Shown piece by piece: positions 32,401-35,378 of a DNA stretch of 35,378 nucleotides (within the stretch, counting starts at the first letter, position 1; each line of letters opens with the position of its first letter). The position numbers and the translations under genes are program-made. The DNA lies in contig NZ_LRUJ01000045.1 of NCBI RefSeq assembly GCF_001548475.1, forward strand, positions 1-35,378. Reading direction: 5' to 3'. Below the pieces are notes generated by a model. That model saw only the letters and a program-made list of their open reading frames with translations, ran no database searches and was not told where the DNA came from. Source of the DNA: Bordetella hinzii LMG 13501 (lineage in GTDB: Bacteria; Pseudomonadota; Gammaproteobacteria; Burkholderiales; Burkholderiaceae_B).

Positions 32401-35378
32401 TACTACGCCATCGTCGGCGCGGACGGCAGCATCCGGCTGGCGGCCACGCTGGCCGACGCCATGCTCTACCAGACCGGCGCCGGCCAGAATGACGGCCTGC
32501 TGGCCCTGTACCCGAACATGGGCCAGGTGATCACGTTGGACTTCGCGGCGGCCGACCTGGCGGGCGCGACGGCCTATACGCGCAACTATGTGCTCAAGGC
32601 CGACGCCGCGGCGCAGACCGCCGAGGACATCGAGCGCTATGGCAGCAGCTACCAGGCCGGCTATTTCTTCTATTTCTCGACGGCCACGCTGCGCAACATC
32701 GAGAACAATCTGCTGTACCCGGTGTCGGCGACCATCAATGAGAAGGTCTTCGATATCGACAGCGAAGCCGAAGGCGTGCCCCCGCCGGACCGTTTCCTGA
32801 ACATCAAGGCCGGGCAGGGCATCGTGCTGCGCACGTCGGGCCAGGGCTCGATCGGGGCGCAGCTGGGCGAGTACACGCTGCAGCTGCCCGATCTGAGCAC
32901 GGTCAGCGAAGCGGAGCGGGCCAATATCTTCGATGCGCTGCCCGAAGCCGACAAGGCCATTCTGTCGCGCGCCAACGCGGCCAGCCTGGCCGGGGTGTAC
33001 CACACGCTGTACCGCTATATCGGCCCGGCGGGCACCGTCTCGCTGGACCGTGGCGACGTGGACTTCAGCGACAGCAGCCTCTGGCAAGCCGTCAACCCCA
33101 TGTTCTCCAACGACGGCGCGCTGCTCACGGGCGCGACGCTGCCAGCGGGCAGCGAACTGCAGTTCCTGTTCGCCGACCGCTTCGGCCTGTACGAAAACAG
33201 CCGCGACGTCTTCGTCTACAACAGCAAGCTGGGCGCTTCGGGCGCGCAGCTGGCGCAGTTGAATGCCAATATCGCCAATGCCCGGGCCAACGGCCTGCAA
33301 GTGGTGGATATCGGCACGGGCTTCCTCGACCCGGTCTGGAAAGCCATCCAAGTGCCGTTCATGGCCCAGGACGGCGCCAGCGCGCAGGCGCTGCAGGCCG
33401 GCGCGCTGGTGGGCGATATACGCGACCCGCGCTACCTGACCATCAACTTGACCCGTTCCCTGGCGGTGCAGGCGGTCGATGGCGTGGTGTCGGCCTACAG
33501 CGACACGACGGTGGGCCTGGATTCGCCCAAGGGCAGTATCCGCCTGGGCGATATCCATGCCGCCAAGGGCATCACCATCACGGTTTCGGCCCAGGGCGGC
33601 TCCATCATCGGCACCGACGCGGGCAGGCTGGAGAGCCAGGGCCAGGTGAGCCTGGTGGCCGACCAGGACATCGTGGGCAGCACCCGCGATGGCAATGGCA
33701 TCTATCAATACGACGCCTCCCGCGCCTTGCAACTCAGCCTGGGCGCCGGCCATGCGCTCTATATCGAGGCCGGCGGCGTGGCGCGCGTGGCCCAGCACGG
33801 CAGCGAGGACTTGAACCTGGTGCTGGCCAACACCAAGGGCACGGCGCAAAGCGGCTCCAGCTACCAGGCGGACGCCAACCTGCGTGTGGGCCAGGTGATC
33901 GCGGCCGGCAATGTCAGCCTGCAGGCTGGCGACTCCATCCTGAACGCCACGGCGGCGGGCCAGCGCCAGTATGCCAACGTCTCGCTCACCGAGCTGAGCG
34001 ACCAGGCGCTGGCGGCCCTGGGCTATACGCGCGAAGTGGTGCTCATCGCCGGCCGCTCGGTCGGCCTGCCCGGCGCCGACGTCTCCCAGGAGGGCACGCC
34101 CTTGCTGGTCAGCATGCCCGACGGCGACAGCGCGGCGCTGCTGAAAGCGCAGGCCGGCACGGGCCTGAACGTCTACGGCATGCACAGCCTACGCCTGGGC
34201 GGCATCGACGTCGCCGACGCCGGCGGGCTGCGCGGCGACGCGCGCATCTACGCGCTGGACGACATCCTCAACGGCACGGCGGCGGGCCAGGCGGCCTTGA
34301 CCGCGCGCAACGCCTGGCTGGGCACGCTGTCCGGCGGCATCGGGCTGGCGGCCCAACCGCTGCTGACGGATTTGTCGGGCTATTTGACGGCCCTGGCCCA
34401 GGGGGCCATCTCCCTGAGCCAGCTGGGCGCGCATGACCTGGCCTTGGCGCAGGTGGAATCGCGCCTGCGCGACGATATCCGCCTCACGAGCCAGGCCGGC
34501 ATCGTCAATGACAAGGCGGCGCATCCCGGTGTGTCCGGCGGCCGCGGCGAGGCGGTGGTCATCGGCGGCAATCTCTATTTCGAGGCGGGCGGCTCGATCG
34601 GTGGCTATGCGCAGGCCGATGTGGCGGGCGTGGCGGTCAATGACGCGCTCATTGTCGCGGCGGTCGGCGTTTCATCGACCCTCAATGCCCAGGCCGGCGG
34701 CGACGTGGCGCTGGTGCAGCTTGGCCAGGCCGACGATGCCCAGGGCCAGGCGCAGACGCTGACGCTCAATGTGGGCCGGATCGAAGCGCGCAATGCCTGG
34801 CTGGCGGCGCGTTCGACGCCCGCCGGCGTGGGCGGCGACATCCAGCTGGCGGCCGGCTCGGTCATCAGCGTGGCCGGCGTGGCCAGTCTGCTGGCGGGCA
34901 ACAACCTGAACATCGCCGGGCCGGCCGGGGGCCTGCCGGGCGGCCTGGTCTCGGCCGGCCAGCGCATGAATCTGCGCGCCGACCGCGATGACCGCGCCAG
35001 CTACGGCAAGGCCACGTCGATCACCGTCGATGGCCGCCTGCTGGCGCCCGAGATCCGCATCCACGGCAGCGAAACCGGCGCCAACCAGATCCGCTTCGGC
35101 GCGACCGCCGAAGCCGGCGGCGGCCTGGACGCCGGTCTCCTGCTGACGCAGGGCGGCACCATGGACATCCTGGGCGGTTCGGGGCAAGACCGGATCGAGA
35201 TCCGCGCGCGCCTGATCAAACAGGCGCAAGTGACTGTCTCCGCCCAAGATGGCGACGATAGCGTGCTGCTGCAGGCCACGGAGGTGCAGGGCAGCGTGAG
35301 CCTGTATACCGGCCTGGGGGACGATAGCCTGACGTTGGTCGATACCCGCATCTCGGCGGACCTGAGCGTCTTCGCCGA
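8422..35378 (+). CDS. Giant LEPR-XLL/DUF4347 repeat exoprotein, N-terminal 8,985 residues (runs off right edge)
   Basis: One frame stays open from the ATG at 8422 to the end of the window. I read it line by line and found no in-frame stop or frameshift. Order of parts: a basic N-terminus with an LEPR-XLL-like motif (residues 30-43); a DUF4347 domain (about 140-325); TLDyS-type beta modules (about 395-1425); a first block of 58-aa modules (about 1654-3093); an insert of TGD...YYV modules (about 3094-3672); a second block (about 3673-5420); a long mostly unique region (about 5420-8350) with a short coiled coil; and a beta-helix-like C-terminal stretch. There is no Sec signal peptide and no two-partner-secretion domain. 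Composition is rich in Gly, Ala, Ser, Val and Asp, with only C270 and C1211 seen as cysteines. It is probably a type I secreted surface protein or adhesin; its C-terminal secretion signal should lie downstream. Function inferred. Confidence 0.93.
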   Translation, partial: MSIKKLARKLWTGRSSREVQQSLFRRRPLFEALERRYLMSAELVPPPPQPASDEAPIVAPAHPGQASPQAKKPQAPGAHPYLVERAAFHKQGVLGEQISLDQYAKANAARQGDAKAWLPGHEAAAPLTALEGYTTQSERTPVRQIIFVDPSIENAEEMVQGLYSLVSGKTEGLGGLATPTGDGPQLQVLRSHDTEIIVLDGRYDGVDQITQILAQHKDLAAVQIMSHGGVGSLTLGTATLGEGQLDAYKDQLRAWGDAMAEDGDILLYGCNVAAGRGGVAFVDSLSAITRADVAAATHSVGSAALGGDWVLDYRHGAIEATTLTVARWDGLMATSTGAQTGGSTLTGVATNDTLVAYGSDNTFVFDNNSTAATTTIELRQGMKQDNGVWVRNEDDENSNNTLDFSAIKGNVTAIISNNDSYQIRYTTVDANDNWTEHTVNVVFKSADGSQNLKIGDKTFNLVGTSQSGKTLLDYSGYATGVTVDLSGPTADSNGEEVPPPPPTGFGYVRAISAVKGSTQGGNRITVVGDTTVTINNAQDIITGSGGGNTYIVGAGIRGFTLTQQAGQSGNTLDLSQFGADVTARVQTQGGVTVYMGAGVAADGSVSSFAGATALVSNLDIQIFIGVAGKTTLDYSAYEDNVTVNLNYQDEATALYDASGLAGVLNISNVIGAGGSYGNDIVGSLGDNIITVANSRGANRISGGGGNDIVYGNGSLGGGATEYIAGVESDATLTGDTVTAVLSNTPPGATSANTVRLYGVGAVTLQDYRTIDGAAAAGSAYHPDTVVTLDGSGYAGDLTLIGSAGANVLRGGLGHNVFTGYQGSNVLVAQAGSLSNTLSEDGNWNFTLTDGELIAQYASDGDALPAGAATPVLHNVLQGGFSDARLNGGLGSTLIDASAFSGNTVLVSGLMAGGVIKAGGGDRTQHQVILMGGQYAVTGGTGADATTELVVVADGLTGIDPAQWLAQKQATGGLGWVSFVSDGLGTQAGKILRAEGATTGSTYSHVTSARVMGGEYGNWIDTSAFEGRAVLDGSAGLSNIYVVSNRYDSDVIGSAGTNTIRVDTGGKNLKLTDGRMDIGAGTGAVKTTFSHVNQFDLKVSGSGSQVDTTGFTGLTTQTFLADLTSGYQDNSGPALKFVFANDDRLEVSLEGVNTLQDILNAIAGSVMVNKSGQPIRIAAEGPNAGRPLPDSDTTTAWDYLYALDARLNADGCLVVSYTQAARDAGYGGDFRLEPGTLITLDDQGNVSQSTTVLSEAAKWLGLLGASESFRASVNGVLTGDALAAAHSTRFMLAGANAVIRSGGGENTFLVSYGYVADDAWERFSTGAGNSILTQASGYNTLRVDSVYGAILTPTQVSYLNGATFASVVTLARAGGGVGTAMDNVTLAARNAAGTATTLDAEAWTGRATLESDGGYNTLKGNKSNVSFIVVQPVNAAGGSVTVSLAAGGGSGNSLQLISPVTGTAVLSSLMGAAGNLLGVNLGANAQNLEKILDLGENAVIDVDVTSSGTDVTIRAGTLKIEKDITLDSTHLLRLEAQDIQIGSATGAHIVLAAGAIEVLAQRYRPWRSAYGQIFDLSTSVTITNATLWATKADGAGVTISAKLDSSQYDLDPLVKNAEADTGLRAKLGGGVNSAYDALMTFLDSAAVEVAWARVKYSSSIQIDDSAAIFSASDVSVKAESKAVVKLSPLVAKVVGVAVGVLENNAQVTVNGKIYAARDISVISEVDSEMTIALLPSTISLVPGVIGVGIGIVNSSSKVTIGSTAELMTDVNATPSTPGAVSLGGVGGDVTVQAITKHKMDIKVAASGAMAESDDTKPVKADDGTIDPSRETGRYNASYAKVGAALGLAINNIATEAVVNGKLVAGGTGDTTVPDGANKVIVQAQTLDQGSKVIVKTNLGGRQATGEDYVDQTVIEAKSLVGRKVAGPVVGAAAKGGGIAWQNTKAFFSALGKDGKLKDEIARIKAKNAKADKDEYDADIKKELNSSSTEFQVGAAIGMGINNVSTQVTLGSGAVIATHGGDVTVEALTRYSVQYQVMTAVDDQAIADRQAFLKKKNDVTADQTARNVGPDGSDLGAAAAVSIAIDSMSTKVDMAAGASIATQGGDVDIAARTLDQIDPLGLWLANLYKPFDGIETAWGQADGTAAKAKVAGAAAAQFLYNLQATLTSSGGVSDSFSSWTSANSKSKKLALAGAFTAQVQSTETLATIGGRIDTRAGSAPAGAVTIEAVNSKQDLNLVGNVLLPNIAIGGDKKVAAEPGKAPGQGYVAYGKQLAKGFLTPRVDGFDYGSSSREGSAIGVSVYVNASTHDTRAVVGNTAVINAGDLTVAADNEVISVTVGASGGQAKTVAANGVVMVNVSDATTIAQVGSGARIDAAGKATIRADDATWVGTVAGSVASSQAVGVGLSVAINDINRDTQAVIGELLDGGATAVAGGSFSAGALDLLSQNRGFIGNLAVSGSRVSSPVAGAGAGTGATTPGGGTPSGGTGGDMLAIKGPADQGETKPGTDPAPVDPADQTDIADKLKSASDATSTLTQDSGAGGSAKQPESKAGLSISGASAVNVVNDTVQAYINAAGLTVTIGGNAKIDALNNTHALALSGAAAFALSDTAKSNIGIAGAYSMNLLGGEARAEVAAVGSLIVAGDLALSARRTGVTVTMAAGLAGAKGQKGVAVAGSAAVGVALYDNIARLGNATGQVKARDVTITARDASVLVTIAGSGAISDGKAGVGAAIAVNVSSTQVEAGIRQAADLRYTGRIDVSAESTQTVVGFAGALGMARDGAGVGGSITVNVVGNRIESYILNSQVRYDGAGSSGHDVSVSALDKTTLIAITGAAGVGKKAGVGIAISYNEIGNAVLAGIQGSTVDTAGGGAVSVSAEDNSSLGGGAVGVGVGLGDAQFAGAGSVQVNRVHSAVAAYVLPRYNGSNAPVVNSSRITANALTVSATENNTLVAVTGGVAMTLGGSVAVGASVSVNEFSSRTSALIENSAIDVQGKLDVSAHSSPLMVSVGAAGALSKKFALAGAVNVNMMRGSTEARISGSMVKAGQAANFSGDAVRVNASDASALYAITVAGAVATQGAAVGLAVAVNIMGSNTAFDRDLLSFDDKQLADSGAGVQIASVNGNGDPAADPKVTAAIVASDVRAIAGDVNVFAGLVDPMAAGGNAQLNGGDVLAVGDSDIHVDQGGSTLVFDGAAAEIINGKDTSGNAGLPVSQGASGGEFAGWQTGDGIYLGAGAGNIRLADGTSLSADRIYYIIRREAPDGQAIIQLAATQEDALRGKALTFAAGSSAAGVRFAHVRMQEATSVNLQPYHGADATVGLDGANNRLVINAAFDGLQEGSAIVYSGSLANGQIEDVLANRILRQGQDVLKVGVTYYVSNLVRSASGQVSFQLRDGQGNLVDFSGATVGGALQRFSVDNPAGAMLNADGSLTLPKAHGLATGDKVVINLGANGVLSGLANDHVYVVEAVDSQTLRFTNVDGSAVTLAELGYVAEFNATTKRYEYYLADAAGNKQLDNQGRPTAVNPDALISITRVQLAQQTSQSTTTTQADGTEQTTITQGPAQDATLAASAIRTQVAGENSLGLASDAGLATGDVVVYHSEGRVIDGLVDGQRYYVINVSQNGSYAYQLASSLENARDGIAIQLGAGSGTGGVSLRKVVDRLDSGGGLITLDIGALTQGHSLTNSMLSITVAGAGGKALGGAGAIGVNLSRTEVQAVIDNTGAAAGAEVRAEGGRLSVSAQDKSQIVTATGALGISTTQGASAAIGASVGVADMRNGVRAAINGAQVTAQAVQVSAEERASIYNVSVGLAGGAGVAVSGSLAVNTIQNTVQATITDSSVSATTGDIRILARDTASISALAGNVSVSVGGRVAAGMAFAVNQVFDTIYAGALRSALSAAGDIVVLATFARPDDMPPGLDAQIAAMAVSGAVAAGGSGANVGFGGSAVLNWIANSITAEIAETRSNQAVAADGDVRVQASDDSTINSLAGAVALGLGAQGASVAVGASLSYNYVGGAPLGVSRSHSITAQIRDTEGAVRGGHVQVGSVFSGSIHNFTVVGSVAVGTVAVSVGGSVSVNRVNSRNEAGIRNARLVESLAVSGTQPGVAVQARDEGYVLAVAGGLGVAVSPGSGAGIAAGVAATDNWIGNHTLAYIDGTSSGNAASTTTVRTQTGMAVEATNTSRIVSATIGVAAAVAVGQGFAGAGAGAGSGNTIDGSVEARLTRVESASGNRGAIRVNAENSGSIVAVAGALGVAVSAGSVGAGASIGVSVAISNIATVVRARIEDSQLRTSGAAVTVSASDDAAITAIAVGGAVAVQAGTAGVAIAVGTSVAVNKVFNTVEASIAGGSIATGGGSLTVSATQQADILSVVLGASVAVSVGASANAAIGGGGALARNVISASVQAGIGGASIDTRGAGAAGDLDVLALGLSRINAVVLGMSASVSVSHYAAASASIGVAMAENVIGYDVNSAGQVVGLGAGRPVNQIVALIDGSAVTAGAVTVDARNVSFKPNGEVDRQQSIDAVVVAGAVAVSVAYAPPIVDGASLAVSGAGAGARAVNKIQTGITARISDTGRQSPFEAGSVTVNALDQAEINSTIAAVAIAVAVSLGATAALSVAASLAQNEISNATLATIDGVGFVGAPAITVKADSQASITTVSVAVSVSVGVSLGGVSLAGGGANASNLIGSSATALVNGSRISGNGGNALTIDADMKGTIKATVVVASLGFTAAGASLAIGASLAENQISDSAGARAGLTQSQVSGLGAISVTVDSVQWLEAKVGAGAVAVALQGVALAGAGASAFNTSKAQTRAYVDGLTQADPNVRAAESLTVAATNTSTLRATAVGASAAGSGSGLALSVGAALARNKALGSVEAYVDNSVLSAAAGAQMARLSVRAEDSSNLMAKAVGASLALTVSGGSVAVGATDVSNVSAASVQARVSGSTVSVSDTLAVAAKETATLDSTSVAASAAVALAGVAVSGAGAGSSQTVANAVDSHVAGSTLAAGAGMSVTADNTARINAVTGAVSAGVTGAGLGATMGVSIASNTFGSYSGDGVSRNHGAQAYIANSTLTVDTGNLDVLATSSATLDSVNFAGALAVVGAGVSAAASGVQVSNRFAARTSAYIDGSMVTVGMGGGAGSLTVRAKDDSLITRSAAYGVAAALGLAPGASVSLVVSLVDTVAENTVDAYIGTAGGKQVGAYDNLSVLALEKTEFKGLEAVTASVAANAGVAGAGAGVRVSNNTRNTVSARITGDGQVGALGAVAVTADTNVLAEIDLTQVSVAVGAIGAAVGVGIAENIARDTTTASVAQATVSAPVVDLNARVTVDFSRTLTAGVAATTGLAVNVNRALVDIGTTTLAAARDGAVLNGVRTTSATGTTPGLVNVNAEGTYYGRAYSKSITGGVIGVGVMNAETRLGGSLKAVIDHASLRGDIIGVTTETHTDRNGEAGLLAEARSLEAGGVTVSADSAKLSTSLDARVEIDNGAYIEGALVTISASQTQATDVSMDAGTIALVAGRWGKIDVDLGGTAYVGIGGGSQVIGNKLDIRANNTVRGNSTLSAYSVKVAGVDVSKQGVTIRPQSIIEVSGSRSATDTIDTAGMTVVMAKGDYDTPGMLDMVITNDLIYTQRNKITGVAGFTITLSTNHLSTDGTLAQIKVNGAFVRNTFGDVTLAANTRGVTTTISDMLVVSVASASKTDSNNDLTVRNSIEINNSSIEGDNIVVLAGSGKVSDPLSTGYLLANDNVSFTMVGVAQIPLVDSGARARQINSIVIDGASSDGSLLKAQRNVRLETNPSTLDQANVNGSVQVIGLNLNPTVDLAAGVVDKTSSLVATSAATRIIAGVNNAANIFIIPAALINALNLAGLTLPTQTDYSVTFDANSPIVRAILEKLLGPGSTSLDGADGTVNIDVRYELTAFRPEDIQVNVTTGMIIKKGNDYYYYDSLDSRDLNLATENYGNSYWKKNPPTLTQDDKDGALSWDFGEFAADKVGSVYYVLKTVDLGQPVLRYASQQNIISEQIRQLTKMQSEHASDPQAVARYQANIAALQQQLQSLQMVDSKGRYLDSFYTFYVDIPNLYASGGSVYVNAANTSGVHAAGIDARANTQINIVNDSPMLMNVRDAVVMDGTIIRPGADGEMKIFKSGHLYINDTSVQGSGGSDVAEVRVLQLENSWAADPFGGALDADMMALVERAPVDLNLLGAVVNPLGKVSVVNTLGSINVTGTISALSLDIQAKGNFSLQSDGWFNTGADPTLLQDRWQFVVDYFRSNATSTGASELEQDVLLKWGYRNLGSFTSYLTSNTAARDSRIFALGAVNISALTLNIDGKIQSGVTDAYIRIDASFRGDRDKSLQDTSGYAVSGVSYSADGSMNRFGAITGRFDYATQTIILDPIRLAGGSITLTGQIISVGNGNLVVANGYASVHIDNQTTYALVTSDIDVSTYRKGRIEIVDTARGQRDLYELNGQNQVVHTVWNKFIKLDNPGVGQPGWVWVYDNGAGSQLSEGSAVTVGNLGSQLTTTYKPAQGQVMVWVMGWDSSETTTTTFVTKQFNLIGDGVDPLGWLTNSNTTKNGPYVTYSQSRPVLVSTVVAYTSEATVPDVLKDQLRATGKLDDAILPGYVEGSGQQQLQADPNGPIYLPGVGRFRFVTVDGQALESSNFVVTYRKFNTSVIVRNDGPHSSGGGWLRTKTTTLTQVVEKKQQELYTFYVPASQDINLTFLGSSTQPNAIYIRSNGDVTLGGNLIVGNGQSVYIEAVSAAKSTSIGMRGEVGILARDPNGQTPASGASVNVQAFALGGAIQLNIMGSSGYTRAEARNDIRLTYFSEGGTSSKATLQKVASSAGTVYIEALNGIFAHGSATGDAVVSGNRVELNAGYGAIGTASQALSVYARQGFAAQAGLAGGAAGADKNIYIAQNVANADLVLVKPVNWANPQASVYSQLGSVNISLNGGSLLDGEQADTRTATEKAYPTVTAKILADLNAQITQYEGYWSGVRALQVANISLGGAGTYLSTVMEGSGQYLVVAFNRSGDYEAILKAAVDGGRLVRLAYNNSLNGNAREEVLGKLVAVSNDGLVYRFQFSVYDPVSGQFAAPVSMAEMGYTAGSQGVLYGPAYGLAGATDQSSTNLPISFTLPSTGLTETQGSSTLQLTLTQAQLSELAQKVGGYRDADALAALRQYSYVEINGQKLLIDQILPTLGNGGSWFTQDFDTVLITLKTPYVGNLTTADPNAHVGLNIVFGNDSGQYAAGELTGNTQPALPAVPSPGTTVSTPAAGDTDITADVIAAINAYNAAHAGNTISIGAGSLYALLTGSGSTGAGSVIQRTTTGNTISLAGSTLGWQVPSGMTVTQYVAWLNDPANGVVGSQITLTIDGVEVTRRILSLNLTAADGSPSQGMSRSDNHLSLVLDGNVTLTNYYVRNASDVVVNRQLPAELAYGLTGLGQGGASAGIDYRLQLGFGATALKQGTLKVDSRSVSGWWGGSYLTYYQYTETTAGGARYASYVDLGNSFSWDLSTSTLSDAARGQLLNAIKSLLSSGQSISLAGLDLFMTNNGGTLSGSQLGVYDNGTLKIVSVVDEFGNPLTDQSPDSAWLKGRIVFSGQVYAEKTQLQNLDAYRNTNVNDANWSQNYTPNLNGMVVHAGIRLTDTGFAQQALASSGVASITLAGNDTLVQGQRVELSFANSSQTLVYYIKSVNGRVVTLAETADKALQASGEALTIEKILQAAGAVPGAMTVKLLDASASGGSVTTDDVITLTNMDIVPVVDANGNVTGYRGLQNYDRVYLNDVQAKDGKTVSLQNNVAYYVLVEGSNSIRLFASREEAMLYQQFELLKQTPEGQALIKALFTDVGIAPRLLTGFAAADLRGMFTVSTHLFLTQDAASTANLSAPMLALHQQLQGQAYDPNYLPPILDMAGVENLVKSVRNQVVYDYVVDKELAQTAEYHNYWRERLTSVVGAASGLSAVSAGSFKLQDMFIVDDGHGGLRALATGDEIYFRDAVGGLRADTAYYAIVGADGSIRLAATLADAMLYQTGAGQNDGLLALYPNMGQVITLDFAAADLAGATAYTRNYVLKADAAAQTAEDIERYGSSYQAGYFFYFSTATLRNIENNLLYPVSATINEKVFDIDSEAEGVPPPDRFLNIKAGQGIVLRTSGQGSIGAQLGEYTLQLPDLSTVSEAERANIFDALPEADKAILSRANAASLAGVYHTLYRYIGPAGTVSLDRGDVDFSDSSLWQAVNPMFSNDGALLTGATLPAGSELQFLFADRFGLYENSRDVFVYNSKLGASGAQLAQLNANIANARANGLQVVDIGTGFLDPVWKAIQVPFMAQDGASAQALQAGALVGDIRDPRYLTINLTRSLAVQAVDGVVSAYSDTTVGLDSPKGSIRLGDIHAAKGITITVSAQGGSIIGTDAGRLESQGQVSLVADQDIVGSTRDGNGIYQYDASRALQLSLGAGHALYIEAGGVARVAQHGSEDLNLVLANTKGTAQSGSSYQADANLRVGQVIAAGNVSLQAGDSILNATAAGQRQYANVSLTELSDQALAALGYTREVVLIAGRSVGLPGADVSQEGTPLLVSMPDGDSAALLKAQAGTGLNVYGMHSLRLGGIDVADAGGLRGDARIYALDDILNGTAAGQAALTARNAWLGTLSGGIGLAAQPLLTDLSGYLTALAQGAISLSQLGAHDLALAQVESRLRDDIRLTSQAGIVNDKAAHPGVSGGRGEAVVIGGNLYFEAGGSIGGYAQADVAGVAVNDALIVAAVGVSSTLNAQAGGDVALVQLGQADDAQGQAQTLTLNVGRIEARNAWLAARSTPAGVGGDIQLAAGSVISVAGVASLLAGNNLNIAGPAGGLPGGLVSAGQRMNLRADRDDRASYGKATSITVDGRLLAPEIRIHGSETGANQIRFGATAEAGGGLDAGLLLTQGGTMDILGGSGQDRIEIRARLIKQAQVTVSAQDGDDSVLLQATEVQGSVSLYTGLGDDSLTLVDTRISADLSVFA
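8509..8550 (+). other. LEPR-XLL-like N-terminal motif of the giant protein
   Basis: Residues 30-43 read FEALERRYLMSAEL, a variant of the FEALEPRLLLSADL-type motif that defines the N-terminus of LEPR-XLL giant proteins. The Pro is replaced by Arg and the Leu run by YLM. It follows an Arg/Lys-rich start (MSIKKLARKLW) and precedes a Pro-rich linker. The motif's role is not established; it is commonly suspected to be a sorting signal. Confidence 0.75.
8839..9396 (+). other. DUF4347 domain in the giant protein
   Basis: Residues about 140-325. It begins with a strand QIIFVDPSIENAE, has a central EIIVLDGRYDGVDQITQIL, then IMSHGGVGSLTLGTATL with H227, DILLYGCNVAAGRGG with C270, and ends with the typical ADVAAATHSVGSAALGGDW block. 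The arrangement of SHG and GCN after hydrophobic strands resembles the His/Cys dyad of clan CD (caspase/gingipain-like) peptidases. That DUF4347 belongs here in LEPR-XLL proteins is known; peptidase activity is inference. Confidence 0.82.
9601..12700 (+). repeat. TLDyS-type beta modules in the giant protein
   Basis: Degenerate protein repeats built around a core like NTLDFSAIKGNVTAII. Copies seen include TLLDYSGYATGVTVDLSG, NTLDLSQFGADVTARV, TTLDYSAYEDNVTVNLN, STLIDASAFSGNTVLV, NWIDTSAFEGRAVL and TTLDAEAWTGRATLES. They are spaced irregularly, 45-300 residues apart. A single RTX-like stretch, GGGGNDIVYGNG, is at about 10525-10560. Such modules are usual in LEPR-XLL proteins and should form beta structure. 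Boundaries are by eye. Confidence 0.7.
14161..14376 (+). other. Lysine-rich helical insertion in the giant protein
   Basis: Residues about 1914-1985 interrupt the beta modules with a charged segment including KDGKLKDEIARIKAKNAKAD and KDEYDADIKKELNSS. It looks helical and solvent-exposed, unlike the Gly/Ala/Val-rich modules on both sides. A second, smaller charged segment with FLKKKNDVTADQTARN lies at about 14560-14620. Confidence 0.6.
15781..16068 (+). other. Hydrophilic Gly/Pro/Thr linker in the giant protein
   Basis: Residues about 2454-2549 are low in hydrophobic residues: GAGTGATTPGGGTPSGGTGG, then GETKPGTDPAPVDPADQ, then SDATSTLTQDSGAGGSAKQP. It separates two groups of 58-aa modules and is probably a flexible hinge. 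Confidence 0.65.
17701..19440 (+). repeat. TGD...YYV modules inserted between the two repeat blocks
   Basis: A different module type occupies this interval. Each copy has a turn like GLATGDKVVI, about 15-20 residues with a glycine turn, a YYV or VYVV strand, and a strand ending in a residue run like LRFT or QLA. Copies: GWQTGDGIYLG with RIYYIIR (about 18079-18180); EGSAIVYSGSL with VTYYVSNLV (about 18421-18550); HGLATGDKVVINL with HVYVVEAVD (about 18715-18820); AGLATGDVVVYHSEG with QRYYVINVS (about 19171-19270). Further copies occur far downstream at about 31381, 31711 and 32341. Confidence 0.68.
19441..24680 (+). repeat. Second, longer block of ~58-residue modules
   Basis: About 28 modules of the same type as the first block, spaced mostly 165-215 bases apart. 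Landmarks include GVNLSRTEVQAVI (about 19528), AVNTIQNTVQATI (about 19876), SVNRVNSRNEAGI (about 20629), AVNKVFNTVEASI (about 21403), LAQNEISNATLATI (about 22264), LARNKALGSVEAYV (about 22993) and VSNNTRNTVSARI (about 24118). The core of each is an alternating Ala/Gly/Val/Ser stretch. Counted and bounded by eye. Confidence 0.75.
26428..26577 (+). other. Short coiled-coil segment in the giant protein
   Basis: Residues about 6003-6052 form an amphipathic helix: ISEQIRQLTKMQSEHAS, then VARYQANIAALQQQLQSLQ. It is the clearest helical stretch in the otherwise beta-rich second half and lies just before a SFYTFYVDIPNLYASGG segment that recurs in similar form near 28498. Confidence 0.6.
31381..32540 (+). 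repeat. Second cluster of TGD...YYV modules
   Basis: Three further copies in the C-terminal part: LVQGQRVELSFANSSQTLVY with YYIKSV and VVTLAETADKAL (about 31390-31512); YDRVYLNDVQAKDGKTVSLQ with VAYYVLVEG and RLFASREEAMLYQ (about 31717-31860); and ATGDEIYFRDAVGGLRADTA with YYAIVGADGSIRLAATLADA (about 32341-32460). Confidence 0.62.
33481..35378 (+). other. Beta-helix-like C-terminal stretch of the giant protein (cut by window edge)
   Basis: Residues about 8354-8985 alternate short strands and Gly/Asn turns in the manner of haemagglutinin/autotransporter beta-helices: SPKGSIRLGDIHAAKGITIT, GQVSLVADQDIVGST, NVSLQAGDSILNATAAG, DDIRLTSQAGIVND, GGDVALVQLGQADDAQGQ, GGDIQLAAGSVISVAG. The last visible part (MDILGGSGQDRIEIRARL, DGDDSVLLQATEVQGSVSLY, TGLGDDSLTLVDTRISADLS) gives a faint DD/GDD repeat. 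No secretion signal is reached. Confidence 0.6.

Noticed and set aside
8467-34185. Very long minus-strand open frames (1,269, 1,770, 2,841 and 1,443 codons at 8467-12276, 14374-19686, 20431-28956 and 29854-34185)
   Set aside because: They lie wholly opposite the giant gene. Their translations are Arg/His/Gly/Ala-rich low-complexity sequence without domains, as expected from the reverse of GC-rich codons. The plus frame has recognisable domains.
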